The notes under the pieces are model-generated. The model had not been told where the DNA came from and did no database searches. It saw nothing but the letters and a program-made list of their open reading frames with translations. This document shows, in pieces, positions 24,519 to 32,051 of a DNA stretch of 64,000 nt (positions are counted from its first letter, which is position 1; every line of letters starts with the position of its first letter). Source of the DNA: Dokdonella_A sp963758365 (GTDB taxonomy: Bacteria > Pseudomonadota > Gammaproteobacteria > Xanthomonadales > Rhodanobacteraceae); contig CAVWVB010000001.1 of the NCBI GenBank assembly GCA_963758365.1, positions 1,364,001-1,428,000 of the forward strand, in the 5' to 3' direction. A program made the translations under genes and the position numbers.

Positions 24519-26288
24519 TCAGGCTGCGAACTGCAGACGCGCGAGTTCGGCGTACAACCCGTCTTCTCGCACGAGTTCCGCGTGCGTGCCCTGCGCGACG
24601 ATGCGCCCTCGATCCATGACGATTATCCGGTCGGCGCCCTGCACGGTTGCGAGCCGATGTGCAATGACCAGCGTCGTGCGCCCGTGCTTGAGTCGCTCGA
24701 GTGCGTGCTGAATCAGATGCTCCGACTGTGCGTCGAGGCTGGATGTCGCTTCGTCCAGCAGCAGCACCGGCGCATCGCGCAGCAACGCGCGCGCGATCGC
24801 AACGCGCTGCTGCTGGCCACCGGAGAGGCGCACGCCGCGCTCGCCAAGATAGGTTTCGTATCCTTCCGGCAGGGTCTCCAGGAAGTCGCTCGCTTCGGCC
24901 GCGCGTGCCGCTGCGGCAATCTGCTCCGGACCGGCGCCGCTGCGACCAAAGCCGATGTTGTGCGCGGCGCTCGCGCCGAACAACACCGGATCCTGCGGTA
25001 CCAGCGCAAAACTGCCACGAAGTTCCGGCAGGGGCAGGGCACGCAGATCGATGCCATCGAGCGTGATGCGTCCAGTCTGCGGATCGTGAAAGCGCAGCAA
25101 CAGCTGGAAAACCGTGGTCTTGCCTGCACCCGAGGGTCCGACCAGCGCGATCGTCTGACCCGGCTCGACGCTGAACGACAAGTCGTGAAGCGCCGCGCGA
25201 TCGGGGCGCGACGGATACCGGAACTCGACACGCTCGAAGCGGATCGCGCCGCGCGGTGGCCGGGCCAGCGGTCCAGCTGCAGGCGCAGAGCGGATACCCG
25301 CCTCGGTATCGAGCAGATCGCCGATCCGGCCAAGCGCGCCGGCCGCGCGCAGGACCTGGCCCCAGACCTCGGTCAACGCACCGACCGATCCGGCCGCGAG
25401 TACCGCGTACAGCACGAACTGGCTCAGCACTCCGGCTGCCATGGTTCCCGCGATGACTGCCTGGGCGCCCGCCCAGAGCACCAGGGTGATCGCGCCGAAG
25501 GTCAGCAGGATCACCATCGCGGTCAGGGTTCCGGTGGTGACGATGCGTCGCCGCGCAGTCGCGAGCGCGCGGAGTACGGCATCGGCGTAGCGTTGCGATT
25601 CCTGGGGTTCACGCGTGTAGGCCTGCACGGTATGTACCGCGTTGAGCGCTTCGCTCGCAATCGCGGATGCATCGGCGATGCAGTCCTGGCTCTCGCGCGA
25701 GAGCCGCGAGACACGGCGCCCGAAGATCACGATCGGCAGCACGACGGCGGGAATCACCAGCACGGTAAGGCCGGCCAGACGCGGGCTGGTCAGGATCATC
25801 GCGGCGGCGCCACCGATCAGCGTGACCACGCTGCGCAATGCAATCGATAGCGTCGAACCCACGACGGTCTGCACGAGTTCCGTGTCGGCGGCGAGTCGCG
25901 ACACCAGTTCGCCGGTGCGCGTGCGCTCGTAAAACGCCTGATCTAGAGTCAGCAGGTGGTCGTACAGACGGCGGCGCAGGTCCGCGGCCACGCGCTCTCC
26001 GAGCAGGCTGACGAAGAAGAAGCGCGCAGCGGTCGCGACGGCCAGCACCGCTGCGACGCCGAACAAGCCGAGAAAAGTCGCGTTGATCGCCGACGCATCG
26101 GCCTGGCTGAAGCCGTGGTCGATCATCACGCGCACGGCCTGGGGCAAGGTCAGTGTGGCCGCCGAAGACAGGGCGAGAAAGCCCAGCCAGCCGGCGATCA
26201 GACCGCGATACGGTTTCAGGTACGGCAGCAGCCGTGTCAGCGAGCGGAGCTTGCGCGGAGGATCATCGCGGCGGTCGGTCATCGGCAA
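24519..26288 (-). CDS. ABC exporter, fused permease-ATPase (MsbA-like)
   Basis: A 589-residue half-transporter that works as a homodimer. Six membrane segments occupy about residues 25-310. The nucleotide-binding domain has Walker A GPSGAGKTT, signature LSGGQQQRVAIARALL, Walker B VLLLDEATSSLD and the H-loop IAHRLATVQ. It resembles the MsbA/BmrA/LmrA group of lipid and multidrug exporters, particularly the stand-alone subgroup of alpha- and gammaproteobacteria. No lpxK is adjacent, so it need not be the essential lipid A flippase. The yigZ-like gene lies upstream on the same strand (46 bases). Confidence 0.88.
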   Translation of the reverse strand: MPMTDRRDDPPRKLRSLTRLLPYLKPYRGLIAGWLGFLALSSAATLTLPQAVRVMIDHGFSQADASAINATFLGLFGVAAVLAVATAARFFFVSLLGERVAADLRRRLYDHLLTLDQAFYERTRTGELVSRLAADTELVQTVVGSTLSIALRSVVTLIGGAAAMILTSPRLAGLTVLVIPAVVLPIVIFGRRVSRLSRESQDCIADASAIASEALNAVHTVQAYTREPQESQRYADAVLRALATARRRIVTTGTLTAMVILLTFGAITLVLWAGAQAVIAGTMAAGVLSQFVLYAVLAAGSVGALTEVWGQVLRAAGALGRIGDLLDTEAGIRSAPAAGPLARPPRGAIRFERVEFRYPSRPDRAALHDLSFSVEPGQTIALVGPSGAGKTTVFQLLLRFHDPQTGRITLDGIDLRALPLPELRGSFALVPQDPVLFGASAAHNIGFGRSGAGPEQIAAAARAAEASDFLETLPEGYETYLGERGVRLSGGQQQRVAIARALLRDAPVLLLDEATSSLDAQSEHLIQHALERLKHGRTTLVIAHRLATVQGADRIIVMDRGRIVAQGTHAELVREDGLYAELARLQFAA

Positions 26289-26334
26289 CGTGACTGATTG
26301 GGAAGAACTTCAGGTGCGGGCGCGGGATCGGCCT

Positions 26335-26928
26335 TCAAGGCGCGACATCGACCGTGCCGCGACCGCGCGTGAGATCACGCACGAATGCAGCGAATGCGTC
26401 AAGTTGCGCGCCGGGAACTTCTATGTCGAGCGCCGCGCCGTCCGCATCGCCGTCTTCGGCGACACGCAGCGCATCGAAGTCACGCAGACGGGCGAAAAGC
26501 ATCGGCACGACAGCGAAGTCGCAGCGTACCGTCGCGCGCACGCGTTCGATCCGCGTACTGCGCCGGGCGACGCGCAGGCATTCCGCGGCGCAGCCGCCGT
26601 AGGCACGCATGAGACCACCGATCCCGAGTTTGGTGCCGCCGTACCATCGCGTCACGACAACGGCGACATGGTCGAGAGCCTGACTCTCGATCGCGAGCAG
26701 GATCGGACGTCCGGCACTGCCGGCCGGTTCGCCGTCGTCGTTGAACCGATAGTTCGCGCCGATTCGCCAGGCCCAGCAGTTGTGGGTCGCATCGCGGGCC
26801 GCGTGCCGTGCGATGAACGCCTCGGCGTCGTGCGTATCGTTGATGGGTCCGGCATGGGCACGGAAACGGCTCTTGCGGACTTCCTTCTGCAGGCTCGAAT
26901 CGGAAGCGAGAGTATGGATTTCGCTCAT
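26335..26928 (-). CDS. yigZ: YigZ/IMPACT family protein
   Basis: A 197-residue protein of the UPF0029/IMPACT family with the signature RWYGGTKLGIGGLMRAYG, the preceding THNCWAWRIG and RFNDDGEPAGSAGRPIL, and a ferredoxin-like C-terminal domain. The eukaryotic relative regulates Gcn2; the bacterial role is not well established. ATG 26928 (MSEIHTLAS) opens directly into the family; the frame is open further upstream but without similarity. Confidence 0.88.
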   Translation of the reverse strand: MSEIHTLASDSSLQKEVRKSRFRAHAGPINDTHDAEAFIARHAARDATHNCWAWRIGANYRFNDDGEPAGSAGRPILLAIESQALDHVAVVVTRWYGGTKLGIGGLMRAYGGCAAECLRVARRSTRIERVRATVRCDFAVVPMLFARLRDFDALRVAEDGDADGAALDIEVPGAQLDAFAAFVRDLTRGRGTVDVAP

Positions 26929-27100
26929 CACCGCCAGTGTAGTGCGTGGTAGCGTTTCGCAGGGCCGGCTGACCGCGACGCTTGGAACGCGAAATCGCGG
27001 CGTGGATCGTGTGCCCGGCGCCGGGCCGTAGGCCATCGTGGTTCATGGGCCGCATGCGGCGAGACCTGGCAATGCAATCGAGAACCAGCGTCACAGCCCG

Positions 27101-27943
27101 CTAGTGCAGAAGTTCGCGCAAATCCTCGGGTATCTGCCGGTCCGGATAGGCGCGCCGGAACAGGCGCAGGCTCTCGGTCGCCTGCTGGCGGCGCCCTTGT
27201 TCAAGCAGCTGGCGAATGTGTCCGAGCCAGGTGTCGGGAGACAGCTGCATGTCACGGCGCAGTTCGACCGACCCCGACGCGGGTGGCGCGGCACCGCTCG
27301 ACATGGAGTCTTGGCGACTACGCTCCTGCGCGCGATCGCTGGCTCCTTGTCCGGGGACGCCCACGACGCGACCTTTGGCTGCCGTATTCGCTGCAGCGGC
27401 AGGCGCTTCCGGCACGAACGGCGTGGGCTCCGCCTCCGCCGAGCGCGCGGGAAGGGGCGGCACGCTGGCCGGTTTCGCCGTGGTCGCGGGGGCGGGCTCC
27501 CTGCGGCGCAATGGCTTCGCGACAGGCGGCGGTGCGGCCGCTGGTTCGAGTGCAGGAACCGCCAGAGCCTCCGTGGCCGCGTCCTGCGCGGCCGGAGCCT
27601 GCTTTTGGCGCCGCGACTCGGACTCGCTGATCGGTTTGACCGGTACCACCTGCGGAGCCGTACCGCGCGACTCGGGCATGTCCTGCCGATCCAGCTGCCG
27701 CCCGACCTGCCAGGCAATTCCCGCGGCGAGCACGATGCCGGCTGCGGAACCAACGGCCACGACCCAGCGCGGCTGCCGGGGCAACCGACCGCGCGCCGCG
27801 CGCGCGGCCTCGCCGAGGATCGCGCGATCGAGCCGGCGCGGCGGATCGACGCGCGACAGGCGTCGATACAGCGCGCCGAATTCGCCCGCATCGTCGGCGA
27901 GCAGACGTTCGAGGTCGTGCTCGCGGTCGCGCGGCAGGTTCAT
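27101..27943 (-). CDS. Putative anti-sigma factor, single-pass membrane protein
   Basis: A 280-residue protein. The cytoplasmic N-terminus is short (about 58 residues, EFGALYRRLSRVDPPRRLD), with one membrane segment at about 59-80 (VVAVGSAAGIVLAAGIAWQVG). A long, disordered, Pro/Ala-rich periplasmic linker follows, ending in a small folded tail (WLGHIRQLLEQGRRQQATESL). No zinc-binding HxxxCxxC motif is present. It starts inside the stop of an ECF sigma gene (ATGA overlap), the standard arrangement for a sigma/anti-sigma pair, and the role is inferred from that. The tail resembles motifs common in xanthomonad anti-sigma partners. Confidence 0.7.
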   Translation of the reverse strand: MNLPRDREHDLERLLADDAGEFGALYRRLSRVDPPRRLDRAILGEAARAARGRLPRQPRWVVAVGSAAGIVLAAGIAWQVGRQLDRQDMPESRGTAPQVVPVKPISESESRRQKQAPAAQDAATEALAVPALEPAAAPPPVAKPLRRREPAPATTAKPASVPPLPARSAEAEPTPFVPEAPAAAANTAAKGRVVGVPGQGASDRAQERSRQDSMSSGAAPPASGSVELRRDMQLSPDTWLGHIRQLLEQGRRQQATESLRLFRRAYPDRQIPEDLRELLH

Positions 27944-28491
27944 GTCGCAAACCTCGCGCGGATGCGTGCAAGCGCATAGCGCAGCCGCGACTTCACGGTT
28001 TCCCTGCCTGCGCCGGTAATCTCGCCGATTTCGTCGAGTCCCAACCCGTTCTCGACACGCAGCAGGAACGCGACACGCTGTTCATCGGGCAACTCCTCGA
28101 GCACGAGTTGCAGGCGTCGTCGCTGCTCGAACTCGCTGAGCACGCGCTCGGGTTGCCCTGACTCGGGAGCCTCGAGATTGCGCAGCGCGGACTCCGCTTC
28201 CTCGTTCGACGCCTGCGGGCGCTGCCGGCGAAAGCGGTCCACCACGAGATTGTGCGCGATCTGCAACAGCCAGGTCGTGAACTTCGCATCTGCTCGATAG
28301 CGCTCGCGTGCGGCGATCAGCCGGCTCCAGGTTTCCTGGAACAGCTCATCGGCGTCGGCTCGATGGCGCAATGCGCGCAGCAGGAAGCGGTACAGCGTGC
28401 CTCGGTGGCGTCGATAGAGTGCTTCGAAAGCGAGCAGATCGCCTCCTGCGTACGCGAGCATCAGTTCCTCGTCAGTCTTGTCCGCCCCCAT
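27940..28491 (-). CDS. ECF-type sigma factor
   Basis: A 183-residue sigma-70 family protein. Region 2 spans 'LAFEALYRRHRGTLYRFLLR', 'ADELFQETWSRLIAARERY' and 'KFTTWLLQIAHNLVVDRFRR'. Region 4 includes 'LPDEQRVAFLLRVENGLGLD' and 'EIGEITGAGRETVKSRLRY'. It is distinct from RpoE at 5.7 kb. Its partner downstream overlaps by four bases. Its regulon is unknown. It is the last ordinary gene before the gene-poor stretch at 28.5-32 kb. Confidence 0.88.
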   Translation of the reverse strand: MGADKTDEELMLAYAGGDLLAFEALYRRHRGTLYRFLLRALRHRADADELFQETWSRLIAARERYRADAKFTTWLLQIAHNLVVDRFRRQRPQASNEEAESALRNLEAPESGQPERVLSEFEQRRRLQLVLEELPDEQRVAFLLRVENGLGLDEIGEITGAGRETVKSRLRYALARIRARFAT

Positions 28492-29098
28492 GTGTCGAGG
28501 TTAAGCCATCGGAACGACCGCCGTCACGGGCCGGGGAGGGACTCGACAGTTGAACGAGGCGGCGTGGCGAGCGGGGTTGCGGGCAACGGAGCTGCGTGGT
28601 GGCGGTGTGCGCAGATTCGCGCGAACCCGTCTCTGCAACCAAATTCCCGTTAACAGGAAAATTTTCAGGGAAATTTGCGTCTATCAGGCGCCAAAACAGG
28701 CGTCCTCTCGACCGAAAAGCGCGCTGGCGGGGCAATTTCAGACTGGAGAGACGCGAACCGCCGAGTCTCCGAACAGGGGAATGATCAGGGAGCATGCAGG
28801 CAGCGATCAGGGAACGGAACAGACGTAGCCAGATCGCTTGGCGCTTGGACCGACGACGAGCAGCGCAGGCCCCGAAGTGCGGTGTCACTCTTCGTTGCCG
28901 TTGGCCGAGGAACCTCCGCTCACTCACTATCGTGTCGAGGAATATCGCGCCGCCGACCTAGTGACGCCCCGCGCCGGGCTGTCGATTGCTGATGGACTTC
29001 TTCCCTCGTGTGGAAGACGCCGGGAGAGCGATGTCGTTATTGAATTTGGTGACTTTCGGTTCAACTCGAGTGCACACGAGCTATCAGACCACTCCAAA
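28492..29098. other. Gene-poor stretch upstream of the sigma gene
   Basis: About 600 bases with no convincing gene on either strand. The first part should hold the sigma gene promoter (reading left). The rest contains an AT-rich imperfect palindrome and repeated CAGGGAA motifs (28641-28814), unusual for this G+C-rich chromosome. Open frames of 90-130 codons here have no ribosome binding sites, domains or expected codon bias. Confidence 0.6.
28641..28814. repeat. AT-rich imperfect palindrome with reiterated CAGGGAA motifs
   Basis: AAATTCCC at 28641 is mirrored by GGGAAATTT at 28668-28676 around GTTAAC and AAAATTTT. The motif CAGG(G)(G)A recurs at 28654, 28666, 28774, 28786 and 28808, mostly preceded by AA, TT or AT. 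It reads like a degenerate interspersed repeat. From memory, similar 'AACAGGGAATTT' strings recur in accessory DNA of other proteobacteria; I cannot verify this here. Confidence 0.5.
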
Positions 29099-29356
29099 TC
29101 ACGTAGCCGTAGTCGCTCGCGAACTGCTTTCGATCTCCAGAGAAGCAGGCGTTCCGTGCAATTGACCAAGTCGAAGCTGCATCCGCGGTATCCGCCATTC
29201 ACAAACGCGCTCGACGTCATAGCTGGTCCAGCGTGATTGGAAGACTCGCCGGGTATAGGTGCCTTCGATCGCGACATTGCGATTGTCGAGAACAAATTCG
29301 ACCGGTTGCCCTTCGCGCGGCAGTGTAACGGAACTTCGGACCCACAAAGTATTCAT
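29099..29356 (-). CDS. Small conserved-looking hypothetical protein
   Basis: An 85-residue protein that starts at an ATG with GGAG six bases upstream. The N-terminal 60 residues (LPREGQPVEFVLDNRNVAIE, then GTYTRRVFQSRWTSYDVERV) look like one compact beta domain rich in aromatic and charged residues. The pattern resembles small unannotated proteins I associate with Burkholderia/xanthomonad accessory regions. There is no signal peptide, membrane segment or Cys pair. The C-terminal 20 residues look disordered. It lies in the low-G+C accessory stretch and has no operon partner. The function is unknown. Confidence 0.6.
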   Translation of the reverse strand: MNTLWVRSSVTLPREGQPVEFVLDNRNVAIEGTYTRRVFQSRWTSYDVERVCEWRIPRMQLRLGQLHGTPASLEIESSSRATTAT

Positions 29357-29481
29357 GTCTCGCTCCAGACACCCGGACCTGGTCGGATCGGAAAGAACGC
29401 CGGCGCTAAGGCTTGTTCAACGAGGCCAAATGCGCGACGCAGCGCGACGACCTGGATGGCCGAATTCCCGCCGCCCCGGTC

Positions 29482-29509
29482 CGATTGCATCCCATCGAGG
29501 ATGCAATCG
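29482..29509. repeat. Perfect 11-bp inverted repeat
   Basis: CGATTGCATCC and GGATGCAATCG flank a six-base CATCGA spacer. No T-run follows on either side, so it is not an obvious terminator. It lies between two leftward small genes and could be a protein-binding site or an RNA hairpin. Confidence 0.6.
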
Positions 29510-29584
29510 TCACTGTTATGGGCCAGCACGATTCCGCAGCAAATCCCTCAGCCTGACGGCTTCTGTGTCGGTGGCACCCTGCTG

Positions 29585-29743
29585 CTAGATTTTGCCGAGG
29601 ACCAGCAGGACTATGACGATGAGCAGAACGAGGCCGAGGCCTCCGCTCGGGAAATAACCCCAAGACCGGCTGTGTGGCCACGACGGCAAGGCGCCAATCA
29701 ACAGCAGAATCAACACTATCAGCAGAATCATACCCAAGCTCAT
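29585..29743 (-). CDS. DUF3309 small membrane protein
   Basis: A 52-residue peptide, too short for most gene callers. It has two hydrophobic segments (LGMILLIVLILLLIGALP and GLGLVLLIVIVLLVLG) separated by the DUF3309 hallmark WPHSRSWGYFPSGG. A strong GGAGGAAT site precedes the ATG at 29743. The family is widespread in Proteobacteria, often beside stress or accessory genes, with no known function. Confidence 0.85.
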   Translation of the reverse strand: MSLGMILLIVLILLLIGALPSWPHSRSWGYFPSGGLGLVLLIVIVLLVLGKI

Positions 29744-29818
29744 GGCATTCCTCCGGGCAGAATGATTAGGTCACGCATCACATAAGGAAAATTGACGGAT
29801 TGTCGCGCCATCGACGCC

Positions 29819-30199
29819 TTATTCCGTCGTCTTGCCGGCGAAGTGCTCATTGTCCGCTTCGGCATCGTCGCGAGTCTGGCGCGCCACGCCGTCTCGATGA
29901 TTAGGCGGCGCGTAGAGCGTATAAAGCTTTAGCGGAACACTGCCGGTATTGATGATGTTGTGGTTTGTCCCGGCGGGGACTAGCACTGCGAACCCGCCCC
30001 GGATTGCCGTCCGCACGCCATCGAGAATCGCATCACCGCTTCCTTCTTCGACGCGAGAGAACTGGTCGAGTTTGTGGACTTCCATCCCGATCTCTTCCTC
30101 AGGCTTCAACGCCATCAACACGAGCTGGCAGTGCTTTGCGGTGTACAGGACATGGCGAAAAGCGTCGTTGCCAACCGCGAGTTTCTCGATGTCTTGCAC
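29819..30199 (-). CDS. Cupin-domain protein
   Basis: A 126-residue single-domain beta-barrel cupin. Motif 1 is 'EIGMEVHKLDQFSRVEEGSG' and motif 2 'VLVPAGTNHNIINTGSVPLK', followed by LYTLYAPPNHRDG, a very conserved end in this subfamily. The metal ligands His and Glu of motif 1 and His of motif 2 are present. Related proteins are annotated as mannose-6-phosphate isomerase-like, but the enzymatic role is not established. The start is a GTG at 30199; an ATG 36 bases upstream, one base out of this frame, opens a nine-residue frame (MGRYFGRDT) that stops, so the true N-terminus could have suffered a frameshift. Confidence 0.75.
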   Translation of the reverse strand: MQDIEKLAVGNDAFRHVLYTAKHCQLVLMALKPEEEIGMEVHKLDQFSRVEEGSGDAILDGVRTAIRGGFAVLVPAGTNHNIINTGSVPLKLYTLYAPPNHRDGVARQTRDDAEADNEHFAGKTTE

Positions 30200-30729
30200 A
30201 AAGCCCTATGTGTCCCTCCCGAAGTATCTGCCCATTCTCGTAGCTCAAGATCTGCGATGTGGCGCGCGATAGGCGACAATGTTTCGCCGCCTCATGTCCT
30301 GGCTGCTGACCGATGCAGCGTGCAAAGCGATTTGAAGTGAGATACCGGTGATGCGGCTCGACCTACCTCCCAAAGGAGATGGCCTGAGGGTCTCCAATCC
30401 GATGCGGATGCTTGCCGCATACTCTGCACCAAGCCCGGATCTCGGATGTCGACCCGCTGTCGCCGGTACCTCACGCGGAAATGATTGTCGGTGCCGCGAT
30501 TTTAGGTGTTGATCCAGATCAATGGGTTCGTTGGCGCGCGCTTTCGAATCCGCCATGAGGCCAACTCCACGGATTCGATGACCACCTTTGCGGCAAGCCA
30601 AAACGCGACTGACTCGGTGCAGGATTAAGCGCGCTACTTGGTACCAAATTTGACTTGGCGGCCCCTTTGCGTTGCAATTTGACGCGCAGGGGAAGGGAAG
30701 GGAATAGAGGTTCCATAAGGGAGGCGCAA
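30200..30729. other. 530-base gene-free region between cupin and DUF3494 genes
   Basis: No convincing gene is present. The longest open frame (leftward, about 30245-30775) lacks a ribosome binding site and known domains. It contains a perfect FNR/Anr-type box at 30509 and, near 30640-30690, two AATTTGAC direct repeats close to the DUF3494 gene, possibly part of its promoter. Confidence 0.6.
30509..30522. promoter_or_regulatory. FNR/Anr-type box, TTGATCCAGATCAA
   Basis: This is a perfect match to the FNR/CRP-family anaerobic consensus TTGATnnnnATCAA. It lies 208 bases before the DUF3494 start and 310 before the cupin start. It could activate either gene under low oxygen. Confidence 0.65.
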
Positions 30730-31461
30730 ATGTCCAAGATGACATCTCGTCACGCGAGTATCCTCGCGTTCGCAATCTTCTTCGGAAGCGTTTTTCCCGC
30801 GTTCGCCCAAGTGGTTCCTCCGCTTGGCCAGGCCGCAGACTTCGCGGTACTGGGCGGTTCGGCGGTGACCAACACCGGTGCCAGCGCGATCACCGGCGAC
30901 GTGGGCGTCAGCCCCGGTACGTCGATAACGGGGTTTCCGCCCGGTACTCTCACCGGAACGCTTCACTCCAATGACGCCGTCGCGCAGGGAGCTCAGACCG
31001 ACCTAACTACGGCGTACAACGCTCTTGCGGGCCAAGCCTGCAATACGAGTCTGACTGGCCAAGATCTCGGCGGACTCACACTAACGTCCGCCGTGTATTG
31101 TTTTTCGTCGTCAGCCCAGTTGACTGGAACGCTTACTCTCGACGCTCAAGGTAATCCCAATGCCGTTTTCATTTTTCAGATTGGCAGCACGCTGACGACG
31201 GCGAGTGCCGCGAGCGTAGTAGTCATCAATGGCGGCTCGGACTGCAACGTGTTCTGGCAAGTCGGCAGCTCCGCGACACTCGGTACGGGCAGCCAATTCG
31301 TTGGGAATACGCTTGCCCTCACGAGTATTACGTTGACGACAAGCGCCACATCGCACGGCTCCCTCTGGGCAAGAAACGGTGCCGTAACCATGGACACGAA
31401 CCAAGTCGGGGTATGTGCTCCGACGACCCCGGTGGACCTGCAGTCCTTCAGCGTGGACTAG
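30730..31461 (+). CDS. Secreted DUF3494 (ice-binding family) protein
   Basis: A 243-residue secreted protein. A Sec signal peptide (about 1-27, ILAFAIFFGSVFPAFAQ) leads into a DUF3494 domain: 'AADFAVLGGSAVTNTGASAI', 'TGDVGVSPGTSITGFPPGTL', 'GGLTLTSAVYCFSSSAQLTG', 'LTLDAQGNPNAVFIFQIGST', 'SHGSLWARNGAVTMDTNQVG'. This beta-helical family includes ice-binding proteins, but many members occur outside cold habitats and may be adhesins. A short C-terminal tail PVDLQSFSVD follows the domain, and almost the same tail ends the cupredoxin at 58.2 kb. The start has AGGGAGGCGC upstream. Base composition is visibly lower in G+C than the flanks. Confidence 0.85.
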   Translation: MSKMTSRHASILAFAIFFGSVFPAFAQVVPPLGQAADFAVLGGSAVTNTGASAITGDVGVSPGTSITGFPPGTLTGTLHSNDAVAQGAQTDLTTAYNALAGQACNTSLTGQDLGGLTLTSAVYCFSSSAQLTGTLTLDAQGNPNAVFIFQIGSTLTTASAASVVVINGGSDCNVFWQVGSSATLGTGSQFVGNTLALTSITLTTSATSHGSLWARNGAVTMDTNQVGVCAPTTPVDLQSFSVD

Positions 31462-31798
31462 CCATTCGACGCGGTGGCGTCCGCCTGGGGACAAGAATCT
31501 CGATGCTGAAAATTGTAGAAAGTCGATTCGTTAGGGCAAGGAGGGCTGGAAGACGCGCGGACGGATCTTTGGGAACGAGGTTTGCCCAGGCTTTCTTCTT
31601 CCGCTAAGCAGGTGGACGAGAAAACCCACGCTCGCTCGCGGTGCGACCGCCGTATGGGCCTTGCGGAGACGGCGACCAAATCATGAGCCAAAACAGGGGG
31701 ATCTGGCCACTCGCGGTCGGGTCGTGTTGGCGAAATCGGCCCCATTTGGCGACCAAAATGGCCATTCCGGAGACGCCGTCTCCGACCGCGTAGGTCGG
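31462..31798. other. 337-base non-coding stretch before tRNA-Ser
   Basis: No gene is recognised. It carries two similar GGCGACCAAA strings (about 31670 and 31749) and a hairpin at 31768 that probably ends the leftward tRNA transcript. Confidence 0.5.
31768..31784 (-). terminator. Hairpin downstream of tRNA-Ser
   Basis: CGGAGAC and GTCTCCG form a 7-bp stem on a three-base loop, 15 bases past the tRNA 3' end. Reading leftward, it is followed by GAATGGCCATTTTGG, a weak T-tract. Confidence 0.5.
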
Positions 31799-31888
31799 TG
31801 GCGGAGAGGGTGGGATTCGAACCCACGGAAGGGATGAACCTTCGCCGGTTTTCAAGACCGGTGCCTTAAACCGCTCGGCCACCTCTCC
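31799..31888 (-). tRNA. tRNA-Ser(TGA)
   Basis: A 90-base class II tRNA including an encoded CCA. The acceptor stem is GGAGAGG/CCTCTCC, with a G discriminator. The D-arm GGCCGAGCGGTTTAAGGC, anticodon loop CTTGAAA (TGA) and a long serine-type variable arm lead to the T-arm GTGGGTTCGAATCCCAC. It reads UCA (and, by wobble, other UCN) codons. Its 5' half and upstream flank are duplicated just upstream. Confidence 0.97.
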
Positions 31889-31962
31889 AGTTCTCGTTGT
31901 AACGCGATCCCTCACGGACCGGCGAACGCCGGTTTTACTCGGGACATCCTGCCCCTCGCCCT
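31852..31962. repeat. 111-bp direct repeat, copy 1 (tRNA-Ser 5' half plus leader)
   Basis: This copy covers the tRNA from its anticodon to its 5' end (31852-31888) and 74 bases of upstream flank, including a palindrome ACCGGCG-AA-CGCCGGT at 31918. It is identical over 111 bases to 32015-32125. Confidence 0.95.
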
Positions 31963-32014
31963 GCGGGCCATCGGCCTTGCGGCCGATGTTCGCTGCGGCA
32001 TCCTGCCTGCGCAG

Positions 32015-32051
32015 TCAAGACCGGTGCCTTAAACCGCTCGGCCACCTCTCC
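32015..32051 (-). pseudogene. tRNA-Ser 5'-half fragment
   Basis: 37 bases identical to the tRNA-Ser 5' half, stopping exactly after the third anticodon base. The 3' half is absent. Because the upstream flank is also copied, any promoter there is duplicated, so this half could be transcribed. Confidence 0.85.

Noticed and set aside
28838..29236. 132-codon rightward frame
   Set aside because: Ser/Arg-rich composition typical of a shadow; it overlaps the better-supported leftward gene at 29099-29356.
30245..30775. 176-codon leftward frame between the cupin and DUF3494 genes
   Set aside because: No ribosome binding site or domain, and it overlaps the DUF3494 signal peptide region and the FNR-type box.
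31604..31915. 103-codon leftward frame spanning tRNA-Ser
   Set aside because: It reads straight through a well-formed tRNA gene and has no family resemblance.
31918..31936. Hairpin ACCGGCG-AA-CGCCGGT followed by TTTT, looking like a rightward terminator
   Set aside because: No rightward gene ends nearby (the DUF3494 stop is about 460 bases away, with the tRNA between), and it is part of the duplicated tRNA leader, so it is more likely a leader structure.
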